A stretch of 64,000 bases of DNA from Spirosoma pollinicola (GCF_002831565.1 NZ_CP025096.1:7369014-7433013), one strand, 5' to 3'. Positions 18,806 to 28,664 are shown, counted from the first letter of the stretch. The notes: generated from the letters alone by a model not told the origin. Numbers and translations: made by a program.

Positions 18806-19777
18806 ATGCGCTCCATTCTCCTGTTGCTCCAGCCTAATGGAGTGAACGAACCTCCGTTTACGTTCAATGACGGCATAACTCTGTTCTGGCATACGGTTCG
18901 TGACTTTATGAAAGGGACCGTCGAACGGCTACCCTATATCATCGTGGGCGTGGTTGTGTTTATGCTGTTCTGGCTGCTGGGAAAAGGCGTCAAGAAAATT
19001 ATTAACAAAGTGGCCGTCCAGAGTCACTCCATCGACGATACACTGGCTAGCCTGGTGAGCCGCATTGCCAGTGCGCTGATTACCATCATTGGCTTTCTGG
19101 CGGCCTGCGTGGTTATCTTTCCCTCCTTCAAGCCCGGCGACATCATTGCGGGCCTGGGCGTCACCTCGGTCGCCATCGGCTTCGCCTTTAAAGATATTCT
19201 CCAGAATTTCTTTGCAGGTATCCTGATTCTATGGCGCAGACCGTTCAAAGTCGGCGACCAGATAAAAGTTAAGGAATACGAAGGAACCGTCGAAGAAATC
19301 AACATGCGCTCCACCCGACTCAAAACGTATGATGGCGAGCGGGCCATTCTGCCGAACGGTGACGTGTACACGAGTTCCATATTAGTCCGCACGGCTTATC
19401 CCAAACGCCGGATCAAATTTGTGGTGGGCATTGGCTACCCCGATTCCATCGAAGAGGCCCGGCAAGTTATTCACGATGTGCTGAACGACCTGGAAGGTGT
19501 CCTGAACGACCCAGGTCCGTGGGTGTACGTGACGGAACTGGCCGGGTCATCGGTGAATCTGACAATTTTTTTCTGGGTTGAATCCCAGCAGGCCAACACG
19601 TTGAAAGTAAGCGACCAGGTGGTGACGGGCGTTAAATTGGCATTGGATAAAGCGGGAATAGACATGCCCTTTCCTCATACGGTTGTTTTACTGGAAAATC
19701 AGCCTGATGATACCCATAAATCAGGGAATACGCATAATGGCAACACAATCGCTTCGCCCAACCGACAGCCTGTATGA
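18806..19777 (+). CDS. Small-conductance mechanosensitive channel (MscS family)
   Basis: A 323-residue protein of about MscS length. It has three N-terminal helices (residues 25-135), the pore-lining region with GLGVTSVAIGFAFKDILQNF (about 112-132), and the MscS beta domain with FKVGDQIKVKEYEGTVEEIN and RAILPNGDVYTS. MscS channels open under membrane tension to relieve hypo-osmotic shock. The C-terminal tail is polar and disordered. Its stop overlaps the DUF421 start by four bases (ATGA at 19774-19777), so translation is probably coupled. Confidence 0.95.
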   Translation: MRSILLLLQPNGVNEPPFTFNDGITLFWHTVRDFMKGTVERLPYIIVGVVVFMLFWLLGKGVKKIINKVAVQSHSIDDTLASLVSRIASALITIIGFLAACVVIFPSFKPGDIIAGLGVTSVAIGFAFKDILQNFFAGILILWRRPFKVGDQIKVKEYEGTVEEINMRSTRLKTYDGERAILPNGDVYTSSILVRTAYPKRRIKFVVGIGYPDSIEEARQVIHDVLNDLEGVLNDPGPWVYVTELAGSSVNLTIFFWVESQQANTLKVSDQVVTGVKLALDKAGIDMPFPHTVVLLENQPDDTHKSGNTHNGNTIASPNRQPV

Positions 19778-20307
19778 TCGATGACTGGGAAACGGTGAGC
19801 AGCTGGCTCTTCAAGGGCTGGGAAAGCATTGGGCGGGTGGTCGTTGTCGGGGTGCTGGCCTACGCCGGATTACTGCTTTTCCTACGTATTTCGGGCAAGC
19901 GGACCCTGTCTAAAATGAATGCGTTTGACCTGGTGATCACGGTGGCGCTCGGTTCCACGTTTTCAACCATTATTATTTCCCGGCAAACGGGTGTCGCCGA
20001 TGGTCTGACGGCGCTGGCACTGCTGATTGCCCTTCAATACAGTGTCTCCTGGTTATCTGTCCGTTGGCCCTGGTTCCAGCAGATACTAAAAAGTGAACCT
20101 ACCCTGCTGTTTCACCAGGGACAGTACCTGCGCGGGGCGCTGCGTCAGGAGCGGGTATCTGAAGGAGAAGTGCTGGCGGCCATGCGAAGTTCGGGGGCCG
20201 CCCGGCTGGAAGACGTGACGGCGGTGGTGCTGGAAACCGACGGTTCCTTCACGGTCATTCAGGAAAAAAGTCAGGGCACCGCTACCAGTCTCCAAAACGT
20301 TCAATAA
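19774..20307 (+). CDS. DUF421 (YetF-like) membrane protein
   Basis: A 177-residue protein. Three N-terminal helices include LRISGKRTLSKMNAFDLVIT, the conserved DUF421 stretch, followed by VALGSTFSTIIIS. The soluble C-terminal domain (about 100-175) has the family's ALRQERVSEGEVLAAMRSSG segment. DUF421 proteins are membrane proteins of unclear function linked to stress in spore formers. The start codon overlaps the MscS stop, which points to an osmotic or envelope-stress operon. Confidence 0.9.
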   Translation: MIDDWETVSSWLFKGWESIGRVVVVGVLAYAGLLLFLRISGKRTLSKMNAFDLVITVALGSTFSTIIISRQTGVADGLTALALLIALQYSVSWLSVRWPWFQQILKSEPTLLFHQGQYLRGALRQERVSEGEVLAAMRSSGAARLEDVTAVVLETDGSFTVIQEKSQGTATSLQNVQ

Positions 20308-20354
20308 TCGCCTACCGACAAACGTCATCCAATGGCGTAACGTAAACTTTTTTC

Positions 20355-21407
20355 ATGGAACATCCTACCCGCTCTTTTGCCCACCGCGTGGCCACGGCTG
20401 CTTTTATCAGCTTGCTGGTAGCGGCTTTATTTTTGTTGGCTGGCTACGCAGCCCATTTCTTTTTTTTGGTATTTGGCGGGATCATCGTTGCCGTCGTTAT
20501 TAGTGGACTAAGCCACTTTGTGGGCCAAAAAACATCGCTGTCCTATGGGTTATCACTTGGGGTAGTTATGCTATTGCTAGTCGGATTGATTGGCGGCACC
20601 ATCTGGCTGTTAGCACCAACCGTTAGTCAGCAGGCCGACCAGTTGGGAAAGTCATTACCGCAGTCGATCAGGCAACTAAAGACTACACTGTCGCAAACCG
20701 CCTGGGGCCAGAAAATACAGGACAACCTTCCTGACCAACCGGGCGAATTACTTTCATCGGGTGGACCGGGTAAAGGGGTACTGACCCAAATAACGGGTAT
20801 TTTTTCCAGTACCCTAGGTGGGCTGGTCAACGTATTAATTGTTATTATTACGGGCATTTATTTAGCGTCCAACCCCGGTAATTATCGCAAGGGATTTGCC
20901 AGACTCTTCGCGCCCTCGTACCGAGAGCGGTTATTAGGCGTAATGGACCAGTGTTATGATACACTCAAAAACTGGTTTATCAGCCGTACGATCACCATGA
21001 CGGTGGTCGGTGTGGTAACCGGTGCCGGACTGGCTTTGCTAGGCATTCCGTTTGCCATTGTGCTCGGCATTATTGCCGGTATACTCAATTTTATCCCTAA
21101 TCTGGGTCCTTACATTGCCCTCGCCCCGGCCCTGCTGGTTGCTTTGCCGCAGGGCGTTGATCATATGCTGTACGTTTTTGCGCTTTACATGGGCGTGCAG
21201 TCGCTGGAAGGTTACATCCTGACGCCCCTACTCGATAAAAAATTCGTTTCGGTGCCGCCCGCCATGCTCTTATTTGCCCAGGTGTTGCTTGGTATCCTGG
21301 TTGGTCTGGCAGGGGTGCTGTTTGCCTCACCCCTGGTGGCGGTGTTGCTGGTCGTTGTCAACGAGTTGTACGTAAAAGACCGGTTGGAAAAGCAAGCACT
21401 TAACTGA
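20355..21407 (+). CDS. AI-2E / PerM family transporter
   Basis: A 350-residue membrane protein with the AI-2E family arrangement: two or three N-terminal helices, a soluble segment (about 80-150, with SLPQSIRQLKTTLSQTAWGQ), then a helical C-terminal domain with GILNFIPNLGPYIAL near residue 240 and LYVFALYMGVQSLEGYILTP. Members have been linked to autoinducer export, Na+/H+ exchange or permease activity; the substrate cannot be assigned. It follows DUF421 by 47 bases on the same strand. Confidence 0.9.
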   Translation: MEHPTRSFAHRVATAAFISLLVAALFLLAGYAAHFFFLVFGGIIVAVVISGLSHFVGQKTSLSYGLSLGVVMLLLVGLIGGTIWLLAPTVSQQADQLGKSLPQSIRQLKTTLSQTAWGQKIQDNLPDQPGELLSSGGPGKGVLTQITGIFSSTLGGLVNVLIVIITGIYLASNPGNYRKGFARLFAPSYRERLLGVMDQCYDTLKNWFISRTITMTVVGVVTGAGLALLGIPFAIVLGIIAGILNFIPNLGPYIALAPALLVALPQGVDHMLYVFALYMGVQSLEGYILTPLLDKKFVSVPPAMLLFAQVLLGILVGLAGVLFASPLVAVLLVVVNELYVKDRLEKQALN

Positions 21408-21464
21408 ATGATTTGGGGTGGCCAAATGCTTTTTCCGGGTAGTCAATCGATCCATTTTTGCGGC

Positions 21465-22397
21465 ATGCGCCTTTGTATTTACCTGTTATTCCTGCTACTA
21501 ATCGGGGTCGGGTCAGTCTATGGCCAGACGGATACGCTGCCTGCGCTTCGAAAATTATTCAATCAGGGTAATACCGTCGATAGTGTCATCGTGCGGCCCG
21601 ACTCTACTTACTGGCGGCATAAGTTGGAGGCTGGGTTCAATCTCAATCAGGGTTCATTTAGCGGAAACTGGAAAGGCGGAGGTGTTAATTCAATTGCCCT
21701 GGGTTTATTGCTGAACGCGCGCCTGTCTTACCGACGAAATCGCTTTAACTGGAGTGCCAGTACGCAGTTGCAGTATGGAATCGTTAAAAATGCTCAACAA
21801 ACACTACGCAAGAACACCGACCGCTTATACGCGGATACCAAAGCCGGGTATCGGCTTAGCACCCGCTGGCAATGGTTTGGGTCGCTGAATCTACTCACGC
21901 AGTTCGCGCCGGGCTACGATTACGTTACGCTGCCCTCGGGCCAGGAGCTGGCCAATCCAATCTCGAACCTGTTTGCGCCCGCTTACCTGACGGAATCCCT
22001 GGGGCTGTCATACGAGCCCAATGATGTGTTCGACCTACGGCTGGGCGTATTTACCGTCCGGCAGACGTTTGTGACCGACCCGGATGTTCGGCTCTATGTC
22101 CCCCGTAATTATGGCGTACCTCTTGACCAGACTGTACGAACGGAGCTGGCTTTTCAGGCGATTTTCAATTACGATCAAGACATTGCCCAGAACGTTAACC
22201 TCAAATTTCGCTACTTGTTCTTTGCTGACTATCGAGACTTCAAAGCAAGCGATCATCGGCTTGATTTCACGCTGACCGGAAAGATTAACAAGTTTCTTAA
22301 CGCTACCTTAAGCGGTGTTGTGCTCTACGATCAGGATCAGGATTTCAAGATCCAATATAGTCAGGCCTTGTCAGCTGGGCTACTGTTTACCTGGTAA
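21465..22397 (+). CDS. DUF3078 beta-barrel-like secreted protein
   Basis: About 310 residues. I chose the ATG at 21465 because it gives a signal peptide (MRLCIYLLFLLLIGVG, cleavage near VYGQ); an upstream frame start at 21408 adds 19 residues ahead of it. The mature protein has alternating aromatic/polar strands such as FNLNQGSFSGNWKGGGVNS and RFNWSASTQLQYG, typical of the DUF3078 family of Bacteroidota, which are probably outer-membrane barrels. The terminal residues LLFTW resemble a C-terminal strand signal. It directly follows the AI-2E gene. Confidence 0.8.
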   Translation: MRLCIYLLFLLLIGVGSVYGQTDTLPALRKLFNQGNTVDSVIVRPDSTYWRHKLEAGFNLNQGSFSGNWKGGGVNSIALGLLLNARLSYRRNRFNWSASTQLQYGIVKNAQQTLRKNTDRLYADTKAGYRLSTRWQWFGSLNLLTQFAPGYDYVTLPSGQELANPISNLFAPAYLTESLGLSYEPNDVFDLRLGVFTVRQTFVTDPDVRLYVPRNYGVPLDQTVRTELAFQAIFNYDQDIAQNVNLKFRYLFFADYRDFKASDHRLDFTLTGKINKFLNATLSGVVLYDQDQDFKIQYSQALSAGLLFTW

Positions 22398-22574
22398 ATT
22401 TCTTGGTGAAGAACGCGTAACTAGTTTTAAATGAGCTGATCAATGCAATTGTCAGATTGATGCTATTTCAGCCTGTCGATGACGTCAATCTACCTGTGAA
22501 GGGTCATGTTACATATTGACAGGCGTCATAGCAATAGCTGTTAGTCAAGTTTAAGTCAGGAACAAAAACGCTAT

Positions 22575-23771
22575 ATGATGACCGATCAACAACCCAACGG
22601 TATCAATCTGGAACATGTCGATAAAGACATCTTACTCGACCTGGCCATGCAGACGCACGCGCAGTCTATCTCTCTATTTATTCCGACCCACCAGCGTGGG
22701 AAAGAAGTGAATGAAGGGCAGGATATACTAGCGTTTAAAAATCATATCCAGCGTATCCGGCAGACTCTTGAAGCCCAGTCGCTCCGCAGCAATGAGATCA
22801 CCAGTCTGATGCATCCGCTGGAAGCGCTGCTGAATGATACGCAGTTCTGGCGGCACCAGCAACAGGGACTAGCCGTGTTCCGAAATTCTGATTTCTTCGC
22901 CATCTTTCATAGTCCGATCCCCCTGGAGAACAGTAGCTGGCTCGACGCCAAATTTCATTTGCAACCGCTGCTTCCCTTTGCTCAACGATCCCCGGTGTAT
23001 TGCCTGTTGCAGATTAGTAAAAAGGGGGTTAGCCTCTTCAAAGCCGATACATATACCATTGCACCCCTCGATTTGGCCGGTTCGATGCCATCGGGACTGG
23101 AAGACGTAACTAACTATTACGACTTTGACGAGGAAGTACAGGGACGTACCAACGGGCGGAATGGTGCAATGGCGATGTACGCCAGCAACGAGGATACGGA
23201 TACGAAGGAAAAAGATCACCTGTTGGCCGATTATTTTCGATTGATCAATGCGGCCATCATTGAGATGATGGGTACGCAGAATTTGCCTCTGGTGCTGGCA
23301 TCGGTAGCGTATTTTCAGCCCATCTATCATAATATCAATACGTATCCGAACCTGCACAAAGAAGGGCTGACGGGTAACTTTGACCATTCGCAGCCGGAGG
23401 AATTGCATCAGATGGCGCAGAAACTACTCGGCGATTCGATTGACCAGACGAAACGGCGTTTTATTAATCAGTATCAGAATAGCAATGGTAGCGAAATGGT
23501 GTCAAGCGACGCCCGTGCGTTACTGAAAGCGGGCGTAATCGGCTGTATTGATGCGCTCTTTCTAAAAACAGAGACCAGTCTCTGGGGATATTTCGACGAG
23601 ATTACCCTAAAGACGACGATCCATGACAACAGACAGGATGGTGACGAATCACTGGTCGAGAAAATAGCCCTGCTTACGCTCCTTCATGGTGGTAAGCTGT
23701 ATGTTATGGACGAGGTCAACCTGCTGGAGAACCAGGAGCCCGTCAATATGGCCGCCCTGTTCCGATTTTAA
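22575..23771 (+). CDS. baeRF-like (bacterial archaeo-eukaryotic release-factor-like) protein
   Basis: A 398-residue soluble protein. The N-terminal part, with ISLFIPTHQRGKEVNEGQDI and FKNHIQRIRQTLEAQS, matches the start of the bacterial eRF1-domain-like (baeRF) proteins; a middle strand set carries VYCLLQISKKGVSLFKA and the C-terminal part a domain with VEKIALLTLLHGGKLYVMD. baeRF proteins are thought from their fold to act near ribosomes or on nucleic acids under stress, but this has little experimental support. Adjacent ATGs occur at 22575 and 22578. It closes the long plus-strand stress block. Confidence 0.65.
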   Translation: MMTDQQPNGINLEHVDKDILLDLAMQTHAQSISLFIPTHQRGKEVNEGQDILAFKNHIQRIRQTLEAQSLRSNEITSLMHPLEALLNDTQFWRHQQQGLAVFRNSDFFAIFHSPIPLENSSWLDAKFHLQPLLPFAQRSPVYCLLQISKKGVSLFKADTYTIAPLDLAGSMPSGLEDVTNYYDFDEEVQGRTNGRNGAMAMYASNEDTDTKEKDHLLADYFRLINAAIIEMMGTQNLPLVLASVAYFQPIYHNINTYPNLHKEGLTGNFDHSQPEELHQMAQKLLGDSIDQTKRRFINQYQNSNGSEMVSSDARALLKAGVIGCIDALFLKTETSLWGYFDEITLKTTIHDNRQDGDESLVEKIALLTLLHGGKLYVMDEVNLLENQEPVNMAALFRF

Positions 23772-23870
23772 CGGGTTCCTGTTGACGTTTAGTTACCCAT
23801 GCCAAATAGGAACGAAAACAATGCTGGTCGTATGGGTTTGTCTTCCGTACCGATTTGGCTCTTTTATCGT

Positions 23871-24872
23871 TTACGGTTGCAAGGTTAACTGCACATAATA
23901 GGGGAAATGATCCGAGCCAAATTTGGGTAACTGCTCAACCGAGAGTACCTTGAATTGTTTGGAAACAAATACATAATCCAGTGGCCAGCGCATAAATAGG
24001 GACTGAGCATCGAAGGTATTGTACATGCCCCGCCCATACCGAACATCATTCAGGCCACTGATAGCCGCAAATTGAGTCGTGTTGTGCGACCAGCCAACAT
24101 CATTAAAGTCACCGGCAACCACTATCGGTAGGGATGGGTGGGCAATCAGGCGTGCCTCTTTCAACAAAGCCATTTCTTTGCCCCCGATATTGGTTGGGTA
24201 CTTACTGGGCGCCGGGGCTACCGGATGGATTGTACACAGTTTAAACCGATTGCTATCGGGCAAGGTGATGTCCATTGTAAACGAAGGCACCCGGTCGTGG
24301 TTAAGAAACTTGATTTGAGGATTGGTCAGTGGGATTTTTGAATACAGCGCCATCCCATAAGCATTATCCGTTGGAAACCTAAGACTATAAGGATAGCTTT
24401 TTTTCAGTACGTTTAATTGCTTTATCCACCAATCGTTTACCTCCATCGTCAGTACGAAAGTCGGGTCTTTGTTGGCGATAATCGTCAGTAATTCATCGGC
24501 ATGGCGATTTTTTATCAGCACGTTTGCCACAATAATACTGAATACCGATTGCTTGTTGACAGAGACTTGCAAAGCCGATTTAACCGCCTTTTCGGCCAGA
24601 GGTGTATACGGAAATAGGATGCAGGCCTGTATACCAATGGAAACGACTAAGCCGGTTACAAAAACCAGCCCGGTAATGGTCCACTTTTTAGGAATGAGCA
24701 GAAAAACAAGCAAACATAGGCCTAGCGCAATCAGGACTTCTAACCTGGGAAAATTCAGCACCTGCAAAAACCACAGGGAGCTGTTATAAATCAGTGAGCC
24801 CAGCGTGACTATAATTAACAGTGTACCACAAAGTGGTAAAAGAGAGAACAGAACTTTCTGAATAATTGACAT
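23871..24872 (-). CDS. Endonuclease/exonuclease/phosphatase family protein with membrane anchor
   Basis: A 333-residue protein. Three hydrophobic helices occupy residues 1-95. An EEP-fold domain follows at about 105-330: IIVANVLIKNRHADELL, LTMEVNDWWIKQL with the metal-binding Glu, VVAGDFNDVGWS (Asp/Asn), and the final SDHFPYYVQL with the catalytic Asp-His pair. The superfamily cleaves phosphodiester or phosphomonoester bonds using Mg2+. The DNase, sphingomyelinase and phosphatase branches cannot be separated by eye. It converges with the baeRF-like gene. Confidence 0.85.
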   Translation of the reverse strand: MSIIQKVLFSLLPLCGTLLIIVTLGSLIYNSSLWFLQVLNFPRLEVLIALGLCLLVFLLIPKKWTITGLVFVTGLVVSIGIQACILFPYTPLAEKAVKSALQVSVNKQSVFSIIVANVLIKNRHADELLTIIANKDPTFVLTMEVNDWWIKQLNVLKKSYPYSLRFPTDNAYGMALYSKIPLTNPQIKFLNHDRVPSFTMDITLPDSNRFKLCTIHPVAPAPSKYPTNIGGKEMALLKEARLIAHPSLPIVVAGDFNDVGWSHNTTQFAAISGLNDVRYGRGMYNTFDAQSLFMRWPLDYVFVSKQFKVLSVEQLPKFGSDHFPYYVQLTLQP

Positions 24873-25011
24873 AAACCGGTGGTATCAACTTTCCTGTAAG
24901 GTATGCCTATTATTCACCAGGGACTACTAGTTGGAATGAATACTACTTCATTAACCGAAGGACAACGGGTGTCTATCCGTCAAATGAAGCAGAAAGCGGC
25001 CAGGCGGTCAT

Positions 25012-25260
25012 TTATTCAACGACTACTTTTTTAAAATCAGCCAGTTGAACATACGGCAATGTCCTGTCCTCCAGACGAGCTTGCGTCCAAACCGGACCAC
25101 TCCCAACTCGGTCTGGATGAAGCCAAATCGTTTCTCCCTGACGGATGAGACCGACTAGTTGATTGACTGGATTCGCTGGGTTACCAATCCATTTCGTATC
25201 GTGCATGGCTTGGTAAGCAATAGCGAATTCGTCAAGGAAGGGGGCGGGTTGCAGACTCAT
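25012..25260 (-). CDS. Small unknown protein (family P1, copy 1)
   Basis: An 82-residue protein without hydrophobic helix. I chose the ATG at 25260 because it aligns with the start region and length of a paralogue at 39573; an in-frame GTG at 25311 would add 17 residues. The two share the pattern NPAN-PV, then G-IRQG-TIWL, then R-GSGP-W-ARL and a C-terminal aromatic end. The ordered TIWL..R.GSGP.W.AARL pattern suggests a small beta fold, perhaps SH3-like. No function known to me. Confidence 0.6.
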   Translation of the reverse strand: MSLQPAPFLDEFAIAYQAMHDTKWIGNPANPVNQLVGLIRQGETIWLHPDRVGSGPVWTQARLEDRTLPYVQLADFKKVVVE

Positions 25261-25303
25261 TTGAGAAGTGGTATGTCTGGTTAACGGGCTGACAGCATAG
25301 CCC

Positions 25304-25564
25304 CTATTCACTTCGATAAATTTGAATATCGTCTATATCGTATTCGCGTACCTGTTCTTCATGGCCAAACGTCGAGCAACGTACCCGATTTCGGTTAAGA
25401 CTACTCGGTCCCGAATTGCTCTCGTTTACGTAACCTTCCAGCGTCAGAATAGGCTCGGGGTTGCCCCGCTCTACCACCAGAATAGACGATCGTTTTTGAT
25501 CTAAATTCTTTCGAATTAGTTGAGTGTCCGAATGATATTGACGGGTAACGGGCTGAGTTGTCAT
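25304..25564 (-). CDS. Small unknown protein
   Basis: An 86-residue hydrophilic frame starting with ATG at 25564. The central ILVVERGNPEPILTLEGYV segment has a beta-rich look and the C-terminus is acidic (REYDIDDIQIYRSE). It precedes the P1 small protein by 43 bases on the same strand and may share its transcript. No family recognised. Overlapping frames have poorer composition. Confidence 0.45.
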   Translation of the reverse strand: MTTQPVTRQYHSDTQLIRKNLDQKRSSILVVERGNPEPILTLEGYVNESNSGPSSLNRNRVRCSTFGHEEQVREYDIDDIQIYRSE

Positions 25565-25815
25565 GAGCGGTACAGATTAAGCAAATGATCAGGTAAACAA
25601 CGAATTGATAAGTGGGTAATTGACGGATCAATTGACGGAAGGCAGGTTTTCTAAAAACGCCGATGCGGGTGGTAAACTAATGGCTGAAGACAGGAAAAAG
25701 GGGCTACTTGAGCCATGCGTGATAACGTTAACTGAGTAAGTTGGCTCTTGCTATTGTTTGTTGGCTGTGGTTACGGGCAGACGATGGCCCCAGTCGTGTT
25801 TTAGTAGAGCGTCAT

Positions 25816-26088
25816 TCATACCGGCGTCATACCATATGGTCCCATAATTGAGTCAATGCTACGTGGCTGGTTACCCGGAGACCGGGTTTCAATTCGTAGT
25901 CCATAACGTGTTCCCTCGGACGGTGCATCAGCACGGTTGTATCCTTTGAGCAACCGCCCGCGCTGCAAGGCCTGAGTGAGCGTAGACCTGATATACGCAC
26001 GCTGGGTAATCCAGTGAACAAAATCGGGTCGTTTTTCAGCTGGTAAAGCTGATAAATCAATTTGGTCTACTATTTCCCCAGAGTGCAT
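25816..26088 (-). CDS. Small unknown protein (family P2, copy 1)
   Basis: A 90-residue soluble protein from the ATG at 26088. It is clearly related to the 77-residue protein at 42460: both have E-I-V/L-D-Q/R-I-D/N-LS-L near the N-terminus, then a F..W(I/L) segment, a T....AL.RG..(L/V)K motif and a C-terminal Y(G/W)(L/V)(R/Q)IE strand. The shared pattern suggests a conserved small fold with an N-terminal helix and basic centre. I do not know the family or its role. Confidence 0.6.
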   Translation of the reverse strand: MHSGEIVDQIDLSALPAEKRPDFVHWITQRAYIRSTLTQALQRGRLLKGYNRADAPSEGTRYGLRIETRSPGNQPRSIDSIMGPYGMTPV

Positions 26089-26199
26089 CACAATCGCTCG
26101 GGTTAAGGTGAAAAATTCAAAGCCAGTTGCTGTTTAAATTAAGTATTGGTTGGTATCAATCTGCCCGTTAATAAAAAGACGGGGTACCGGGTAGTCCGA

Positions 26200-27693
26200 T
26201 TATGGAAGCGGATGGGTGGGCGTAGCTGGCTTGCTATCCAAAACCGGGCGTTCCCGATCAACCCCGGAAGCGGGTACGGGTAGTATCGCCGAGGAGGACT
26301 TTAGAATCGCTTTCACCTCGGCGATATTGACCACAGGCAGAAACTTGGCAAACAACAGAAACAGGGTAAAGAACAGACCAAACGTGAAGAGAAAATCACT
26401 GATATCGAATAGCGTCGGGTGAAACATGGCCCAGCTGGAGGGTAAATAATCCCGGTGCAGGGAGCTCACAATGATTACAAACCGCTCAAACCACATCCCA
26501 ATGTTAACCACCACCGCCAGCACAAAGGACCAGGCGATGCTCCGACGAATACTGCGAAACCAGAACAACTGGGGCGTAATGACATTGCAGGTCATCATCG
26601 TTGCATAGGCCCACCAGTAGGGGCCCATGGCTCGATTATGAAACGCGTACTGCTCAAACTCATTGCCTGAATACCAGGCCATAAACAACTCGGTCAGATA
26701 CGCCACGCCCACAATCGATCCGGTCAGAATAATGATCTTGTTCATGGACTCGATGTGTTCTATCGTGATATAGTCTTCCAGTTTGAACACTACCCTAATA
26801 ATCAGGATCAGGTTTTGAACCATGGCAAAGCCCGAAAAAATAGCGCCTGCCACGAAGTAGGGCGGAAAGATGGTGGTGTGCCAGCCCGGCACCAACGCCG
26901 TAGCAAAGTCCATACTCACAATCGTGTGGACCGATAAAACCAGTGGCGTAGCGATGCCCGCCAGAATCAAACTGACATATTCATACCGGGCCCAGGTCTT
27001 GGCTGACCCATTCCAGCCCAGCGCCAGCGTCCCATAGATGTAGCGGGAAACCCGGCTTCTGGCCCGGTCCCGGATGGTGGCCAGATCCGGTATCAAGCCA
27101 ATGTACCAGAAAACGAGTGATACAGTGAAGTAGGTGCTGATAGCAAACACATCCCAGACCAGGGGCGATTTAAAGTTTACCCATAGGGAGCCCAGCGTGT
27201 TGGGCAACGGCAGCGACCAGTAGGCCAGCCAAGGCCGGCCCATGTGTAGAAAGATGAACATGGCTGCACAAATGACGGCAAAAATGGTCATCGCTTCGGC
27301 GGAGCGGTTTATAGAGGTGCGCCATTTCTGGCGAAACAACAATAAAACCGCCGAAATCAGGGTCCCGGCGTGGCCGATACCCACCCACCACACAAAGTTG
27401 GTAATATCCCAGGCCCAGCCTACGGTTTTATTGAGCCCCCAGACGCCCAGCCCCGTCCACCAGGTCCAAAACACACAGGCCGTTCCGTACAGCAGCACTA
27501 CCAGCGCTAGCCCAAATGCTATGTACCACTCCCGGCTGGGTTTACCTTCGACTTGTATACAGACGTCGTGGGTCACATCGGCGTATGTTTTGCCCCCTGT
27601 GATCAGAGGCGTGCGTACGGCTGCAGTAACAGGCCCGTGATGAGATGTAAGATCATCCGGCAGCGGCAATGATTGATCAGAGAGGATACTCAT
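26200..27693 (-). CDS. NrfD / ActC-like quinol-interacting membrane subunit (orphan)
   Basis: About 497 residues with about ten hydrophobic helices, of the NrfD/PsrC superfamily. It resembles ActC of alternative complex III: WWVGIGHAGTLISAVLLL near the N-terminal helices, a middle with HTIVSMDFATALVPGWHTTIFP, and FERFVIIVSSLHRDYLPSSW near the end. These subunits bind quinol in the membrane and pass electrons to partner iron-sulfur or haem subunits. The ATG at 27693 is chosen; the open frame upstream (to 27864) lacks homology-like features. None of the usual Act partners (multihaem cytochrome, molybdopterin-like/FeS subunit, ActD, ActE, ActF) is next to it. Confidence 0.85.
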   Translation of the reverse strand: MSILSDQSLPLPDDLTSHHGPVTAAVRTPLITGGKTYADVTHDVCIQVEGKPSREWYIAFGLALVVLLYGTACVFWTWWTGLGVWGLNKTVGWAWDITNFVWWVGIGHAGTLISAVLLLFRQKWRTSINRSAEAMTIFAVICAAMFIFLHMGRPWLAYWSLPLPNTLGSLWVNFKSPLVWDVFAISTYFTVSLVFWYIGLIPDLATIRDRARSRVSRYIYGTLALGWNGSAKTWARYEYVSLILAGIATPLVLSVHTIVSMDFATALVPGWHTTIFPPYFVAGAIFSGFAMVQNLILIIRVVFKLEDYITIEHIESMNKIIILTGSIVGVAYLTELFMAWYSGNEFEQYAFHNRAMGPYWWAYATMMTCNVITPQLFWFRSIRRSIAWSFVLAVVVNIGMWFERFVIIVSSLHRDYLPSSWAMFHPTLFDISDFLFTFGLFFTLFLLFAKFLPVVNIAEVKAILKSSSAILPVPASGVDRERPVLDSKPATPTHPLP

Positions 27694-28015
27694 CGGCGTA
27701 CATCCTGCGGGCAATTGATGAAAAGAAGATAAATACGATTGACAGGGGGTGGGATACGTCGGCTCGTTTACTGACTGCCTACCGCTGTTGTTGTTTGAGT
27801 AAGCACCTTGAGCTTCGTAAAAGTAGGCCTGTCGATAGCGGTTACCTATGACGGCTGTCACCACGGGTTATGATGGTTCACAGGTGTATCGATGATGAAA
27901 AATGGTTCCTACCGAACCAGCGGAATGATTATCGTTGGTTAATAATCTTGATCAGTGAAGGTAAGCTTACCAAGCAGAATGGAATGAGCAACACCTGTAA
28001 GACCGGATGGAATCT

Positions 28016-28393
28016 CTATACCTGACTGATCTTGACGCCTAATTCCGTGCGGATTGTCGCCTGGGCTCGTTGCCAGAATCGATAATAGGCGCTCCCTTCC
28101 CGTTTATATCGTTGCAGGAGGAGATTAAATCGACGAAGGGACAACGCGTCAACAGGCAGGGACTCCTGACTGGCCACAAAAGCCGCTCGTTCCTGGGCCC
28201 GTAAGCAATTCCAGAGGAGTAAATCCTCTCCTTTCAGGGCCTGATTTACATACTCGTTGATACACTGCTTCTCGGCAAGATCCCGGTAATAGATCGTCTG
28301 GTAACAATAGATCTTGATGGCGTTGAGGATGCTCCCAAGCGCGTCTAACGAGTAGGTAGATTTCATGAACACTACGGAATAAGGGTTGGCCAT
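28016..28393 (-). CDS. Unknown soluble protein
   Basis: A 125-residue helical protein rich in Arg, Gln and Tyr, starting with ATG at 28393. Segments include LDALGSILNAIKIYCYQTIY and LSLRRFNLLLQRYKREGSAYY. No signal peptide or membrane helix. I do not recognise a family. It lies alone between the ActC-like gene and a recombinase fossil. Confidence 0.55.
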   Translation of the reverse strand: MANPYSVVFMKSTYSLDALGSILNAIKIYCYQTIYYRDLAEKQCINEYVNQALKGEDLLLWNCLRAQERAAFVASQESLPVDALSLRRFNLLLQRYKREGSAYYRFWQRAQATIRTELGVKISQV

Positions 28394-28664
28394 AATCCCC
28401 CGATTAGCGGTTGCTATCGTGATCAGTCCGTAAACTTATTCAACGCGTGCCAGCCCATCTATGATCGTCATCATGCAGGACTATGATGAATATCTGACCA
28501 GTTCATTTAAATTGTCACCCTCATTCCAGTGATTTATTGTAGGCATTAAGCTTGTCCTGAAAAAAGACTTAATCACTGGTGCTTAGTGCAAAATGGCCCC
28601 ACCATGGCGCGGCCAAAATGAAGATAAAGCTTTTCACACGAATTTTTTTTTCGGCTCAACTTGA

